Below, piece by piece: positions 15,377 through 22,743 of a stretch of 41,586 bases of DNA. The notes beneath the pieces are model-generated. The model saw only the letters and a program-made list of their open reading frames with translations. It was not told the DNA's origin and did not search any database. Position 1 is the stretch's first letter; each line of letters starts with the position of its first letter. A program made the position numbers and the translations under genes. The stretch comes from Patescibacteria group bacterium (GTDB lineage Bacteria; Patescibacteriota; Patescibacteriia; UBA1558; UBA10009): positions 1-41,586 of the forward strand of contig JAHISB010000009.1 of the NCBI GenBank assembly GCA_018818425.1, given 5' to 3'.

Positions 15377-15404
15377 ATTATAATCAAAAAAAAGGGTTTG
15401 TCAA
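15377..15404 (-). promoter_or_regulatory. Promoter for rpsP
   Basis: TTGACA (15404-15399), 16 nt, TATAAT (15382-15377) on the minus strand; transcription from about 15370 leaves an 84-nt leader. Confidence 0.8.
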
Positions 15405-15415
15405 GTATAAAATTA

Positions 15416-15452
15416 AGAACTGAGGGCTAAGGGCTAAGGGCTAAGGATTGAG
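15416..15452. repeat. Word-like direct repeat GGGCTAA x3
   Basis: Three tandem GGGCTAA units follow AACTGA and are followed by GGATTGAGGG. It lies between the smc stop and the rpsP promoter. Confidence 0.7.
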
Positions 15453-15490
15453 GGATTTAAAAAAAATAATGAGTCTTCCAAACCTTTAAT

Positions 15491-18121
15491 TTACTCTGCT
15501 ACTTTCTCCGCTTCCTGAAGATTTATTGAAAGCAGTTTGGAAACTCCATCGTTGCTCATAGTTATGCCATAAAGTATGGCAGCATGGTGCATGGTCATCC
15601 GATTATGAGTAATGCAGATAAATTGGGTGCTGTCCGAAAGTTCATCAACAATTTTTACAAACCGCTCGCTGTTGGCTTCGTCAAGGGCCGCGTCAACTTC
15701 ATCAAGGATCACAAATGGCGAAGGGTTGTTGGCGATGATGGCGCAAATTAAAGCAATGGAGGTTAAGGCCTTTTCACCGCCCGAAAGCATATTTAAAGAT
15801 TTAAGGCGCTTGCCCGGCGGACTGGCTTGGATTTCTATGACTATCTCGTATTTTCTGCCTCTGGCGGCCCCCCCCTTTTCTTTAATGTTTTGAGGCTCTT
15901 CTTCTGATTCTTGACCATTGGAGACCAGAGCCTCTTCTAACTGTTCTTTGATTTCTCTTTTCTGCAGAAGCAATTTGGCAGCGCCGCCGTTAAATAATAT
16001 TTTAAAATAATTGCCGAATTGCTTATTAATTTTTTCAAAAGCTTCTTCGAATTGAATTTTTATCTTTTCATCCAATTCTTCGATAATGTTATGGCAGGAA
16101 ATTATGGCGCTTTCTAAATCGGTAATCTGTTCGTTTAAAAAGTCGTGGCGTTCTTTGACTTCGTTATATTCTTTAACCACCTCTTCATCAATGCCGCCAA
16201 TAACAGCCAGATTATTTTTTAGCCGGCCGATTTCGGCAAAAGTTTCGCCTAAATTGATTTCTATTTTTTCCTCAAGAGGATTAAAATCACGAGACATTTC
16301 CGCGGCAATTTCTTTTTCTAAATCTTCTTTTCTAGTTTCAATTTTGGCTAAGGCGATTTTTACTTCGTTATGATCGTTATTCAAGCCGTTGAGCTCCACC
16401 TGCAGATCTCTCATCGAACGCTGCATAGTAAAAAGCTGCTTTTTTTCGTGTTCCTGATCTTTAGAAAAATCCTCGAGCCCTTTTTGTAAATCTTTTAATT
16501 CATCATCTAATTTTTTGACCCCTGTTTCCAGCTTCTCTTTTTGTTGATGCAAATCCTGGTTATTTGAGCCCTGATCGCCCATTGGACCAAGTTCCAGTTC
16601 GATTTTCTTTTCTTCCTCGCCCAGCTTTTCCCCTTGCTCTAAAAGCTGCTGATTTTTTTGTTTGCCGATCTCCAGCTTAATCTTTAATTCCTGAATCTCG
16701 TTGACTAAGGAGTCTTTGCTGGTTAAAAACCAGTTTAATTTTTCTTGAATTTTAATTAAATCCTCCGATTCATTGCCTCCGCGGCTCTCTAATTTGTTAA
16801 GCAGCCATTTGATTTCTTTAGAAATTTCTTCGGCCCAGATTTTAAGTTTATTAAGCTGGCTAGCATCTTTAACTTTGCCTAAAAACTCTAAAAATTCCTG
16901 TTGTTTTTGATAGAGCGAAGTTAAATGGCTTTGAATTTTTACTAAAGAAAACTGGTCGTTGCCTGATAAAGACTTTTGAGCTTTAAGCAGCTGATCTTGT
17001 AAATTTTGATACTCTGCCAATATCTTTTGCTGTTCTTGAGTTTTATGGTCGAGCTGTTTTTTTATTTTTTCAATTAAACTGTTATTTTCTGCAATTCGAT
17101 TTCTAATAATGGATTTTTGATTAACGATTTCCTCTTTTTTCTTCTGGGCCCAAACCAAATTTGTTTTGCCCAGTTTAACCAGTTCTAAATCCAGCTTGCC
17201 TTTGACTAAAGTAAGTTCCTGCAACAGCTGGTTTTTTTGCCGGGAAAGATTTGAATATTCATCTTGAAGTTTTTGAAAAGCGCCTGCCTCTGTGTCTTGG
17301 ACCTGAAGATTCTCTATTTTTTTTTGGCCCTCGGTAATTACAACCTCCAACTTGTTCTTTTCTGACTCAAGATTTTTTTGCTGCTGATTTAATTTACTTT
17401 CTTCTTTGTTTAAGTCATGTAAAAGACGGCTGTAATATTGGGTTTGCAGCTGGTTTAAAGCTTTACTGATTTCTTCTTTACGCTCTAATTTTTTTACCTG
17501 GCGCGTTAAAGACCTTAAACGGGGAGCAATCTCGTTAAGTACTCCATGGCTTTGCGCTAAATTTTCCTGGCTATGTTCAAGCTTGTTAAGCGCCTGATCC
17601 CGTTTAATCTGATACTGCCGTACGCCAGTGGCTTCATCAAAGAATTCTTTGCGTTCCTGTGCCGAAGACGTTAAAATCGAATCGATCATGCCCTGGCCGA
17701 TGATGGAATAGGTTTTTTGGCCAAAGTTGGATTTGGCTAACAATAGCTGGATATCCGTCAACCTGACTTTATTTTTGTTGATTAAATATTCGCTTTCTCC
17801 GCTTCTGTAAATTCTGCGGGTGATGACAATTTCGCGATAGTCAATTGGCGCCCGGCCGTCCTGATTATTTAAATATAAACTGACTTCCGCATAGCCAAGG
17901 CGGGATTTTCTTTTAGAGCCGGCAAAAATCACATCTTCGGATTTTTTGCCGCGCAGCAGTTTTAAGCTTTGTTCGCCCAGAACCCACCTAACGCTGTCGG
18001 CTACGTTGGATTTGCCCGAACCATTAGGCCCGACAATAGCCGTCAGTTCCCGGTTAAATTCTAAAACCGTCTTTTCGGCAAAAGACTTAAAGCCCTGAAT
18101 TTCGAGTTTTGAGAGATACAT
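15491..18121 (-). CDS. smc: Chromosome segregation SMC-type ATPase without a recognisable hinge
   Basis: An 876-residue protein against about 1,180 for typical bacterial SMC. The N-terminal head (1-170) has MYLSKLEIQGFKSFAEKTVL, the Walker A GPNGSGKSNV, SVRWVLGEQS and the KSNFGQKTYSIIGQG region. The C-terminal head (about 640-876) has IGGIDEEVVKEYNEVKERHDF, FKILFNGGAAKLLL, the ABC signature LNMLSGGEKALTSIALI and the Walker B PFVILDEVDAALDEAN. Between them (about 170-640) lies continuous Gln/Glu/Lys/Leu-rich coiled-coil sequence. The globular hinge, with its glycine-rich dimer surface, is not seen, and there is no CxxC zinc hook. It should load on and compact DNA, but how two subunits would join is unclear. 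A Rad50-like or RecN-like role is an alternative, though the heads are SMC-like. Confidence 0.9.
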   Translation of the reverse strand: MYLSKLEIQGFKSFAEKTVLEFNRELTAIVGPNGSGKSNVADSVRWVLGEQSLKLLRGKKSEDVIFAGSKRKSRLGYAEVSLYLNNQDGRAPIDYREIVITRRIYRSGESEYLINKNKVRLTDIQLLLAKSNFGQKTYSIIGQGMIDSILTSSAQERKEFFDEATGVRQYQIKRDQALNKLEHSQENLAQSHGVLNEIAPRLRSLTRQVKKLERKEEISKALNQLQTQYYSRLLHDLNKEESKLNQQQKNLESEKNKLEVVITEGQKKIENLQVQDTEAGAFQKLQDEYSNLSRQKNQLLQELTLVKGKLDLELVKLGKTNLVWAQKKKEEIVNQKSIIRNRIAENNSLIEKIKKQLDHKTQEQQKILAEYQNLQDQLLKAQKSLSGNDQFSLVKIQSHLTSLYQKQQEFLEFLGKVKDASQLNKLKIWAEEISKEIKWLLNKLESRGGNESEDLIKIQEKLNWFLTSKDSLVNEIQELKIKLEIGKQKNQQLLEQGEKLGEEEKKIELELGPMGDQGSNNQDLHQQKEKLETGVKKLDDELKDLQKGLEDFSKDQEHEKKQLFTMQRSMRDLQVELNGLNNDHNEVKIALAKIETRKEDLEKEIAAEMSRDFNPLEEKIEINLGETFAEIGRLKNNLAVIGGIDEEVVKEYNEVKERHDFLNEQITDLESAIISCHNIIEELDEKIKIQFEEAFEKINKQFGNYFKILFNGGAAKLLLQKREIKEQLEEALVSNGQESEEEPQNIKEKGGAARGRKYEIVIEIQASPPGKRLKSLNMLSGGEKALTSIALICAIIANNPSPFVILDEVDAALDEANSERFVKIVDELSDSTQFICITHNRMTMHHAAILYGITMSNDGVSKLLSINLQEAEKVAE

Positions 18122-18156
18122 AATTCCTAGGAAGCTAGTATGCTAAATATTGATAA

Positions 18157-18177
18157 AGGCGGATTGTTAGTCCGCCT
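18157..18177. repeat. GGCGGA/TCCGCC hairpin upstream of smc
   Basis: AGGCGGA and TCCGCCT pair around TTGTTAG. It is a minimal member of the TCCGCC/GGCGGA palindrome set found elsewhere in the window. Confidence 0.6.
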
Positions 18178-18262
18178 AAAAGCGCTAAAGATTGCAGCCA
18201 TATTATAGCACTTTTTTTAAAAAAAATTAAGTAAATGTACAGCTAACATTTGGAGGCAATAC

Positions 18263-18291
18263 TTGGAATTTAGCCGTTTCTTTTGTATACT
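18263..18291 (+). promoter_or_regulatory. Promoter for the gene at 18301
   Basis: TTGGAA (18263-18268), 17 nt, TATACT (18286-18291). The ATG at 18301 begins 10 nt after the -10 box, so the mRNA would have almost no leader. Confidence 0.7.
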
Positions 18292-18300
18292 ACTAATACT

Positions 18301-19740
18301 ATGGCAGAAATCTTTGACCCCAAATTAATGGTCAACGGCAAAAAAAACATTTGGCAGCAGCATGGTTTTAAAATTATTTTGATTTTTACGTTGATTATCT
18401 TATTAATCAGCGGTTATCTGATTTATCGCTCTTATCTTTCTCCCAGTTATGAGCTTTATCAGCTTCTGCCGCAAAAGTATGATATCAGTTTTGAATTTAA
18501 GGCAGACCGTTTCATCTTCCCTGACTTACAAAAAAAACAGTTTTTAGAAAACGAAAGTTTAAATAGAATTTACCAAGAAGTCCAAAAAGAAATTAAAGCT
18601 AATCTTTTGGCTCTGCCGGCAGAATCCCAGGAATTTTTAAATAAATTCCAACATTTAATCTTTTTTGCGTCTTCGGCTGAAAATTTTGGCCTGGTTGGCA
18701 AAATTCCCAATAAAAAAGTGGGCCGGCAACTTACAGAGCTAAATTTTCCAGGGCTTTATACTCAAACTATTAAAAAACAAATATTTATTATTTCCAATAA
18801 TAGGGATTTACTTAAGGAAATGGCCAGCCAAAAACTTTCTGCTTCCACTCTGCCTTATTTTTCCGTTTCTATTAGCCCCTGGCTTAAAGTTAAGGTTCAG
18901 CATAGCTTTTTTATCCAGCAATATGCCAGTCAAACTTTGGTTGTCCTTCAGCAAATTTTTTGGCCACTGTCTTTGACTGATAAAAATTACTCATTGGAAT
19001 TAAATTCCGGCTTTAAATCCCTAGAGCTTCTTCTAGCTCCGGAAAGTCCTGACTATTTAAACACATCAGCCGTTTTGAACATAAAGGATTTATTAACTTA
19101 TTTGCCGGCCGACAGCCGCACTGTTATAGGTTTGGCTGATTTACAGATTTTAACTGAAAATTTAGAAAAAAACGATAATTTACAAAATATTTTTAGAGAC
19201 TTTGACTCTTATTTTTGGCTAAACTATCAAATTTCCTTAAGTAATCTGTTAAAAAATATCCAAAATCCTTTTTTGATTGGTTTAGACGATCAGAATTGGA
19301 GAATTGTTACTTCTGCTGAAAATATTAATCTAGCTGATTATTACTTAAGGCAATATTTTGGCCAATTTAAGCCAAAAACTCAAGAAATTACCCTGCCCGA
19401 CGGCTCTAAAGCCATTGAATTGATTAATAATCCTAAATCGGTTAAATTCATAGAGCAAACTATCGACAACTGGGAAATAAAGCAGTTTTCTGGTGATTCT
19501 TCAGAAAACATTGGCTATGCCCAAAAAGATAATATCTTAATTATCGGCAACAACCTAACGGAAATATTCAGTAATGATGGGTCTTGGCACGATTTTCAAA
19601 AAGAGGATATTTCCGTGATTTTTAGCTTTAAGCCCTTGCAGTCTCAATTAAAATCTTCTGATTTTTTGAAAGACTTTACTGAAATTACAGCTATTATGGA
19701 TAATTTAGGGCAAATTAAAGTATATCTTGAATTACAATAA
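18301..19740 (+). CDS. Membrane-anchored protein, possibly DUF3352-like, function unknown
   Basis: A 479-residue protein with a short cytoplasmic start, one membrane helix (about residues 24-47, GFKIILIFTLIILLISGYLIY) and a long external region. An upstream TTG (18283) is in frame but falls within the promoter, so the ATG is preferred. The external part has a twofold look, with two similar stretches of alpha/beta sequence (ISFEFKADRF...; LPADSRTVIGLADLQILTENL). This resembles the DUF3352 family only weakly. It has its own promoter and is followed by a strong palindrome at 19794. It is probably an envelope protein; no enzymatic motif is visible. Confidence 0.75.
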   Translation: MAEIFDPKLMVNGKKNIWQQHGFKIILIFTLIILLISGYLIYRSYLSPSYELYQLLPQKYDISFEFKADRFIFPDLQKKQFLENESLNRIYQEVQKEIKANLLALPAESQEFLNKFQHLIFFASSAENFGLVGKIPNKKVGRQLTELNFPGLYTQTIKKQIFIISNNRDLLKEMASQKLSASTLPYFSVSISPWLKVKVQHSFFIQQYASQTLVVLQQIFWPLSLTDKNYSLELNSGFKSLELLLAPESPDYLNTSAVLNIKDLLTYLPADSRTVIGLADLQILTENLEKNDNLQNIFRDFDSYFWLNYQISLSNLLKNIQNPFLIGLDDQNWRIVTSAENINLADYYLRQYFGQFKPKTQEITLPDGSKAIELINNPKSVKFIEQTIDNWEIKQFSGDSSENIGYAQKDNILIIGNNLTEIFSNDGSWHDFQKEDISVIFSFKPLQSQLKSSDFLKDFTEITAIMDNLGQIKVYLELQ

Positions 19741-19793
19741 TAATGCGCATCAATGCAGTAGTGAATTTAGCAAATAAAGCGCTTTTAGTGTAG

Positions 19794-19835
19794 CCACAAT
19801 GTAAGGGTACAAAATTTTGTGCCCCTACATTGTGG
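19794..19835. repeat. 42-nt palindrome with ACAAAATTTTGT core
   Basis: CCACAATGTA and TACATTGTGG form the outer arms and GGGTACAAAATTTTGTGCCC the core, with very few mismatches. It resembles the core at 5970-5998 (GGGGCACAAAATTTTGTGCC). Without a T-run it is more likely a dispersed palindrome than a terminator, though it could stop transcription of the gene upstream. Confidence 0.85.
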
Positions 19836-19933
19836 ATAACTTGTTAATTATGTGAATAATTTAATTGTTCAAAAATTCAAACCACATTATCTAAGATGCC
19901 AAATTTATACTAATGTTAGCATAAAAAGCAGGG

Positions 19934-19962
19934 TTGATTTTTTTTAGAATCTATGCTATAAT
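19934..19962 (+). promoter_or_regulatory. Promoter of the candidate ncRNA
   Basis: TTGATT (19934-19939), 17 nt, then an extended -10 TGC TATAAT (-10 box 19957-19962). Transcription would start near 19969. No convincing ORF follows on this strand. Confidence 0.8.
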
Positions 19963-19968
19963 GAATTT

Positions 19969-20350
19969 AGAAATACAAAAATAAAAAAGCACATTTTAAA
20001 TAGAAAAAGTCCTCTAAAAGTAAAAGCTATCCCAAGTAGCCCTTTTAGGGGATCTTTCTGTTGTCTACTAGTTCGTATTCGTAAAGGGCTGACCGACCAG
20101 TCCAACATTTTTACAAAAACAAAAATAAAAACAGAAAAAGGCAATCTTTCATATAAAAATGGAGGACTTGCCACGAACCCGGTAGACAATGTAAAACGCT
20201 AAAGTCGGAAATGCGTCCAGTTTAAAGATCCAAAATCTTTTTACCTTCTAAATTTTTTTAGGAATAAAAAGTGGAACTTTAAACATTGGGCGCCAGGTGA
20301 GCCAAATATTAACTATGTTTATATATAAGGGCGCCATCTGGCGCCCTTTT
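19969..20350 (+). ncRNA. Candidate structured non-coding RNA of about 380 nt, no known family recognised
   Basis: The stretch has a strong promoter, a strong terminator and no plausible coding frame. Several helices are visible: CCTCTAAAAG with CTTTTAGGGG (about 20014-20053) enclosing GCTA/TAGC; GGATCTTT (about 20050-20057) with AAAGATCC (about 20224-20231); TTGTCTAC-TA-GTTCG (about 20059-20074) with CGAAC-CCG-GTAGACAA (about 20175-20190); GGGCTG with CAGTCC (about 20087-20104); GGCAA with TTGCC (about 20139-20173). The long-range helices nest correctly. I looked for RNase P RNA, tmRNA, SRP and 6S signatures and found none, so the identity is open. It lies between a membrane protein gene and the dksA-like gene. 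Confidence 0.65.
20327..20350 (+). terminator. Rho-independent terminator of the ncRNA
   Basis: GGGCGCC (20329-20335), loop ATCT, GGCGCCC (20340-20346), then TTTT. An upstream segment GGGCGCCAGGTG (20288-20299) could pair with the same 3' arm (CATCTGGCGCCC) over 12 bases, giving a longer alternative stem. Confidence 0.9.
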
Positions 20351-20386
20351 CATTTACTAAAAAATTTTATATACGGTTAGGAAGGA

Positions 20387-20415
20387 TTGACACTTTGTTT
20401 CCGTTAAACTATAAT
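20387..20415 (+). promoter_or_regulatory. Promoter for the dksA-like gene and lspA
   Basis: TTGACA (20387-20392), 17 nt, TATAAT (20410-20415): both boxes are perfect. Transcription would start near 20422, 22 nt before the ATG. Confidence 0.88.
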
Positions 20416-20443
20416 TTTAACTATCAAAATTCACTTAAGTAAT

Positions 20444-20818
20444 ATGCTTAATTTACCAGTACAATTTTTAGAAGAGCAGAAAAGAGTTCTCCATGAAAGG
20501 AAAGAAAAGCTTATTCAGCAACTAAAATCATTTGCCAACCAAGACCCCAGGCAGATAGAAAATTTTAATTCGGACTTTTCCCAATTTGGCGATGATGAGG
20601 ATGAAAACGCCGCTGAAGTAGCTGCTTTTGAAGGCAATCTCCATCTCGAAGAGACCTTAGAAACCTCCTTAGAAATGATTAATAAGGCCTTGAAAAAAAT
20701 TGAAGAGAGAACTTACGGCATCTGTGAAAAATGCCATGGGCAGATCGGCCAAGAACGACTGCAGGCCATGCCCACCGCCACCAGATGCACTAACAAAACT
20801 TGCAAGAAAAAGGTATGA
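20444..20818 (+). CDS. TraR/DksA family zinc-finger protein
   Basis: A 124-residue protein with a helical, charged N-terminal part (coiled coil, about 8-90) and a C-terminal zinc finger (about 92-120): YGICEKCHGQIGQERLQAMP followed by TATRCTNKTC. The first pair is the usual CxxC; the second is CxxxxC rather than CxxC, which is slightly unusual. Proteins of this family enter the RNA polymerase secondary channel and alter promoter activity, often with ppGpp. Acidic residues at the tip of the coiled coil (FGDDEDENAAEVAAFEGN) fit the family. It is coupled to lspA by a TGA/ATG overlap. Confidence 0.9.
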   Translation: MLNLPVQFLEEQKRVLHERKEKLIQQLKSFANQDPRQIENFNSDFSQFGDDEDENAAEVAAFEGNLHLEETLETSLEMINKALKKIEERTYGICEKCHGQIGQERLQAMPTATRCTNKTCKKKV

Positions 20819-21306
20819 AAAAAATCAGGTTTTTAGCATTGCTTGGCCTATTACTTTTTATTATTGACAGAACAACTAAATATTTAGCTTTAAACATCCC
20901 CCAGGAGGGTGTTTTTTTAAATGACTATATTGGTTTAAAGCTTTTTTACAACCCTGGCATAGCTTTTAGCATACCCTTGCCCAATATCTTAAATATTTTT
21001 TTAGCAGTTATAATCTTAGCCGGCCTAATTTATTTTTTAATCAATTCTTTTTATCAAAAAAAATTGATTCTTTCCCTGCCCTTGGCCTTAGTGATTATCG
21101 GTTCAGCCAGCAACCTAATCGACCGTTTTCGTTTTGGGGCGGTGGTCGATTTTATTTCTTTATCCTTTTGGCCCGCCTTTAATTTGGCTGACTGCTATAT
21201 TGTTATAGGAATTATTTTATTAATCTTCAATTTAAAACATTACTCTGCGGGAGCTTCAAAAACAGTTATCGGGGAAGCGTCCGCTAAACAAGACTGCTCT
21301 AAATAG
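20815..21306 (+). CDS. lspA: Lipoprotein signal peptidase (signal peptidase II)
   Basis: A 163-residue integral membrane aspartyl protease that removes signal peptides from prolipoproteins. The start ATG overlaps the stop of the preceding gene (ATGA) and has AAAAAGG just before it. There are four membrane segments and the conserved boxes: DRTTKY near the N-terminus, FYNPGIAFSI, GSASNLIDRFRFGAVVDFI with the first catalytic Asp, and FNLADCYIVIG with the second. The last 22 residues (HYSAGASKTVIGEASAKQDC) are not conserved and overlap, on the other strand, the end of the trypsin-like gene by 67 nt. Confidence 0.96.
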   Translation: MKKIRFLALLGLLLFIIDRTTKYLALNIPQEGVFLNDYIGLKLFYNPGIAFSIPLPNILNIFLAVIILAGLIYFLINSFYQKKLILSLPLALVIIGSASNLIDRFRFGAVVDFISLSFWPAFNLADCYIVIGIILLIFNLKHYSAGASKTVIGEASAKQDCSK

Positions 21307-22304
21307 CCAACCCAGTGATTAATGGTCGTTTTATTACTGCTAATATAGCCGGCCACTTTTATTAAGTCATCAACATCTAAATCAGCGCCGCAATACTGTT
21401 GATACTCAAAGGCGATTTTATCTTCCAGGCCAAAATTACGTTTAATGCTGCAGGATAAATCATAAAATTCCTGGCCATCTTTTTTATAGACGCCGAATTG
21501 TTCGGCATCAAAACAACCGGCGGACTCGGTAATAACCTCGCGATAGATTTCAGCGTAAAGATCGCGCCAGCCGTAAACATAAGAGGGTTTTAAAAATATG
21601 CCATATAACCCCCGTTCGCCGGCATTGCCGGTAATTAAACTAACAACCTGTTTATTTTTATTAAAAACAGGGCTGCCGGAAGCGCCACCCGTAACAGTTA
21701 AGTCGCCCTTTAAGTAATCATCGTCCCATACGCCGGCCACTAAGCCGGCAGTCAAGGTTAACGATTCCTGCTCTCCGGAGGCAGGGTAGCCCAAATTAAA
21801 GATTTCTTCACCTAAAGTTAATTTGAAATTTTGATAATCAGCGGAATTCAAACTAAAATGAGGATAGAACTTACCTTGGGGATTTTCCAGGCAAACTAAA
21901 GCCAAGTCCACAAAATTAGCTGACATTACCACAGTGGCCGGGCCTAAATCTTGGGGCGCCTGATGCAGATTGTCCGTAGACCATAAATGAATATCCTGGT
22001 GGGCGGTTTCTGCGGTCTCGCTGTAAACAACGTGTTTATTAGTTAAAGCGCAGCCCGAATAAGTAACCATTAAACCGCTGCCTATTTGCAGCTGGTCTTC
22101 CAGCTGATGGCGATAATCAGTTAATTCGTCATCAGTAAACCAGCCGGCCAGCGATATGATTTCTAAATCAATAGCTTCTTTGGGCAGAGAAGAAGTAATC
22201 TGCAAAACACTGGCAATTTCTTTAGGAGCAAACTCTATAGCCCATAGCAATTTAGGCCACAAAAACAGGGTCATAATAAAAAAGATGATGATCGATTTTT
22301 TCAT
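21240..22304 (-). CDS. Exported trypsin-like serine protease
   Basis: A 354-residue protein with a signal peptide (KKSIIIFFIMTLFLWPKLLWA, cleavage after about residue 22) and a chymotrypsin-fold domain. The triad is visible: His in CALTNKHVV, Asp in FVDLALVCL and Ser in the GGASGSPVF motif. The C-terminal 100 residues hold several cysteines (AGCFDAEQF, LSCSIKRNF, QYCGADLD, EQSCLAD) that could form disulphides outside the cell. No PDZ domain is present, so it is not a standard DegP/HtrA. It is convergent with lspA and overlaps its 3' end. Confidence 0.9.
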   Translation of the reverse strand: MKKSIIIFFIMTLFLWPKLLWAIEFAPKEIASVLQITSSLPKEAIDLEIISLAGWFTDDELTDYRHQLEDQLQIGSGLMVTYSGCALTNKHVVYSETAETAHQDIHLWSTDNLHQAPQDLGPATVVMSANFVDLALVCLENPQGKFYPHFSLNSADYQNFKLTLGEEIFNLGYPASGEQESLTLTAGLVAGVWDDDYLKGDLTVTGGASGSPVFNKNKQVVSLITGNAGERGLYGIFLKPSYVYGWRDLYAEIYREVITESAGCFDAEQFGVYKKDGQEFYDLSCSIKRNFGLEDKIAFEYQQYCGADLDVDDLIKVAGYISSNKTTINHWVGYLEQSCLADASPITVFEAPAE

Positions 22305-22504
22305 AGATTATTTTAGTTATTTCCGCCAAAGGCGGACGAGTTTAATACTTCAAAGCTCTGCTTCGTTAAGATATTCTATTAATACCTTGTTAGCTTGCTA
22401 CGAAGTAGTTTATTAATTAAGTTACCCTATTTTACCCTATATTCTGATTTTGTCCATCCAAGCTCTTGTCAAAAACATAATAATAGTTTAAAGTGTTGGT
22501 ATAA
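22305..22504. other. Spacer upstream of the protease gene
   Basis: It holds a TCCGCC-AAA-GGCGGA hairpin (about 22321-22336) and a plus-strand promoter-like pair (TTGTCA 22466-22471, 17 nt, TAAAGT 22489-22494) placed directly before the terminator at 22505. No gene is seen. Confidence 0.5.
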
Positions 22505-22540
22505 GGGTCATTTTCGAGATTTTCTCGAATGGCTCTTTTT
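22505..22540 (+). terminator. Hairpin with T-run, possible terminator of a very short transcript
   Basis: GGGTCA-TTTTCGAG pairs with CTCGAATGGCTC around TTTT, followed by TTTTT. The nearest upstream gene on this strand ends 1.2 kb away, so it may end a tiny transcript from 22501 or be part of the repeat that follows. Confidence 0.55.
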
Positions 22541-22544
22541 ATTT

Positions 22545-22728
22545 ATCAAGATACAAGACACAAGATACAAGAAACAACTAACAAGTAACAAACAAGATAC
22601 AATAATCAAATTTCAAAATTCAAACGTTTGAGATTTGTAAATTGTAATTTGAGACTTCGTCGTGAGCGACTCAGTCGAACGATTTGTTTGTATCTTGTGG
22701 GTTGTATCTTGTTTCTTATATCTTAATT
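22545..22728. repeat. Dispersed A+T-rich inverted element (CAAGATACAAGAAACAA family)
   Basis: The left part is a run of CAAGATACAAGA, CAAGAAACAA and AACAAACAAGATACAA words. The middle has complementary text (AATCAAATTTCAAAATTCAAA ... near-complement); the right part is inverted (TTTGTTTGTATCTTGTGG, GTATCTTGTTTCTTATA). Close to the right arm sits TTCGTCGTGAGCGACTCAGT, a small GC-rich insert. The same words occur in the 23S insertion and in queA. This copy lies between genes and looks the most complete. Confidence 0.75.
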
Positions 22729-22743
22729 ATTAACAATAAACTT

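Noticed and set aside
19956-20189. 77-residue minus-strand ORF opposite the ncRNA
   Set aside because: It is antisense to a promoter-terminator unit, has no ribosome binding site, and its composition (Phe/Phe-Val runs) reflects A+T-rich DNA.
19969-20350. RNase P RNA or tmRNA
   Set aside because: No GAGGAAAGTCC or ACAGAA...CCGGC conserved regions of RNase P RNA, and no tRNA-like ends with CCA or tag ORF of tmRNA could be found.
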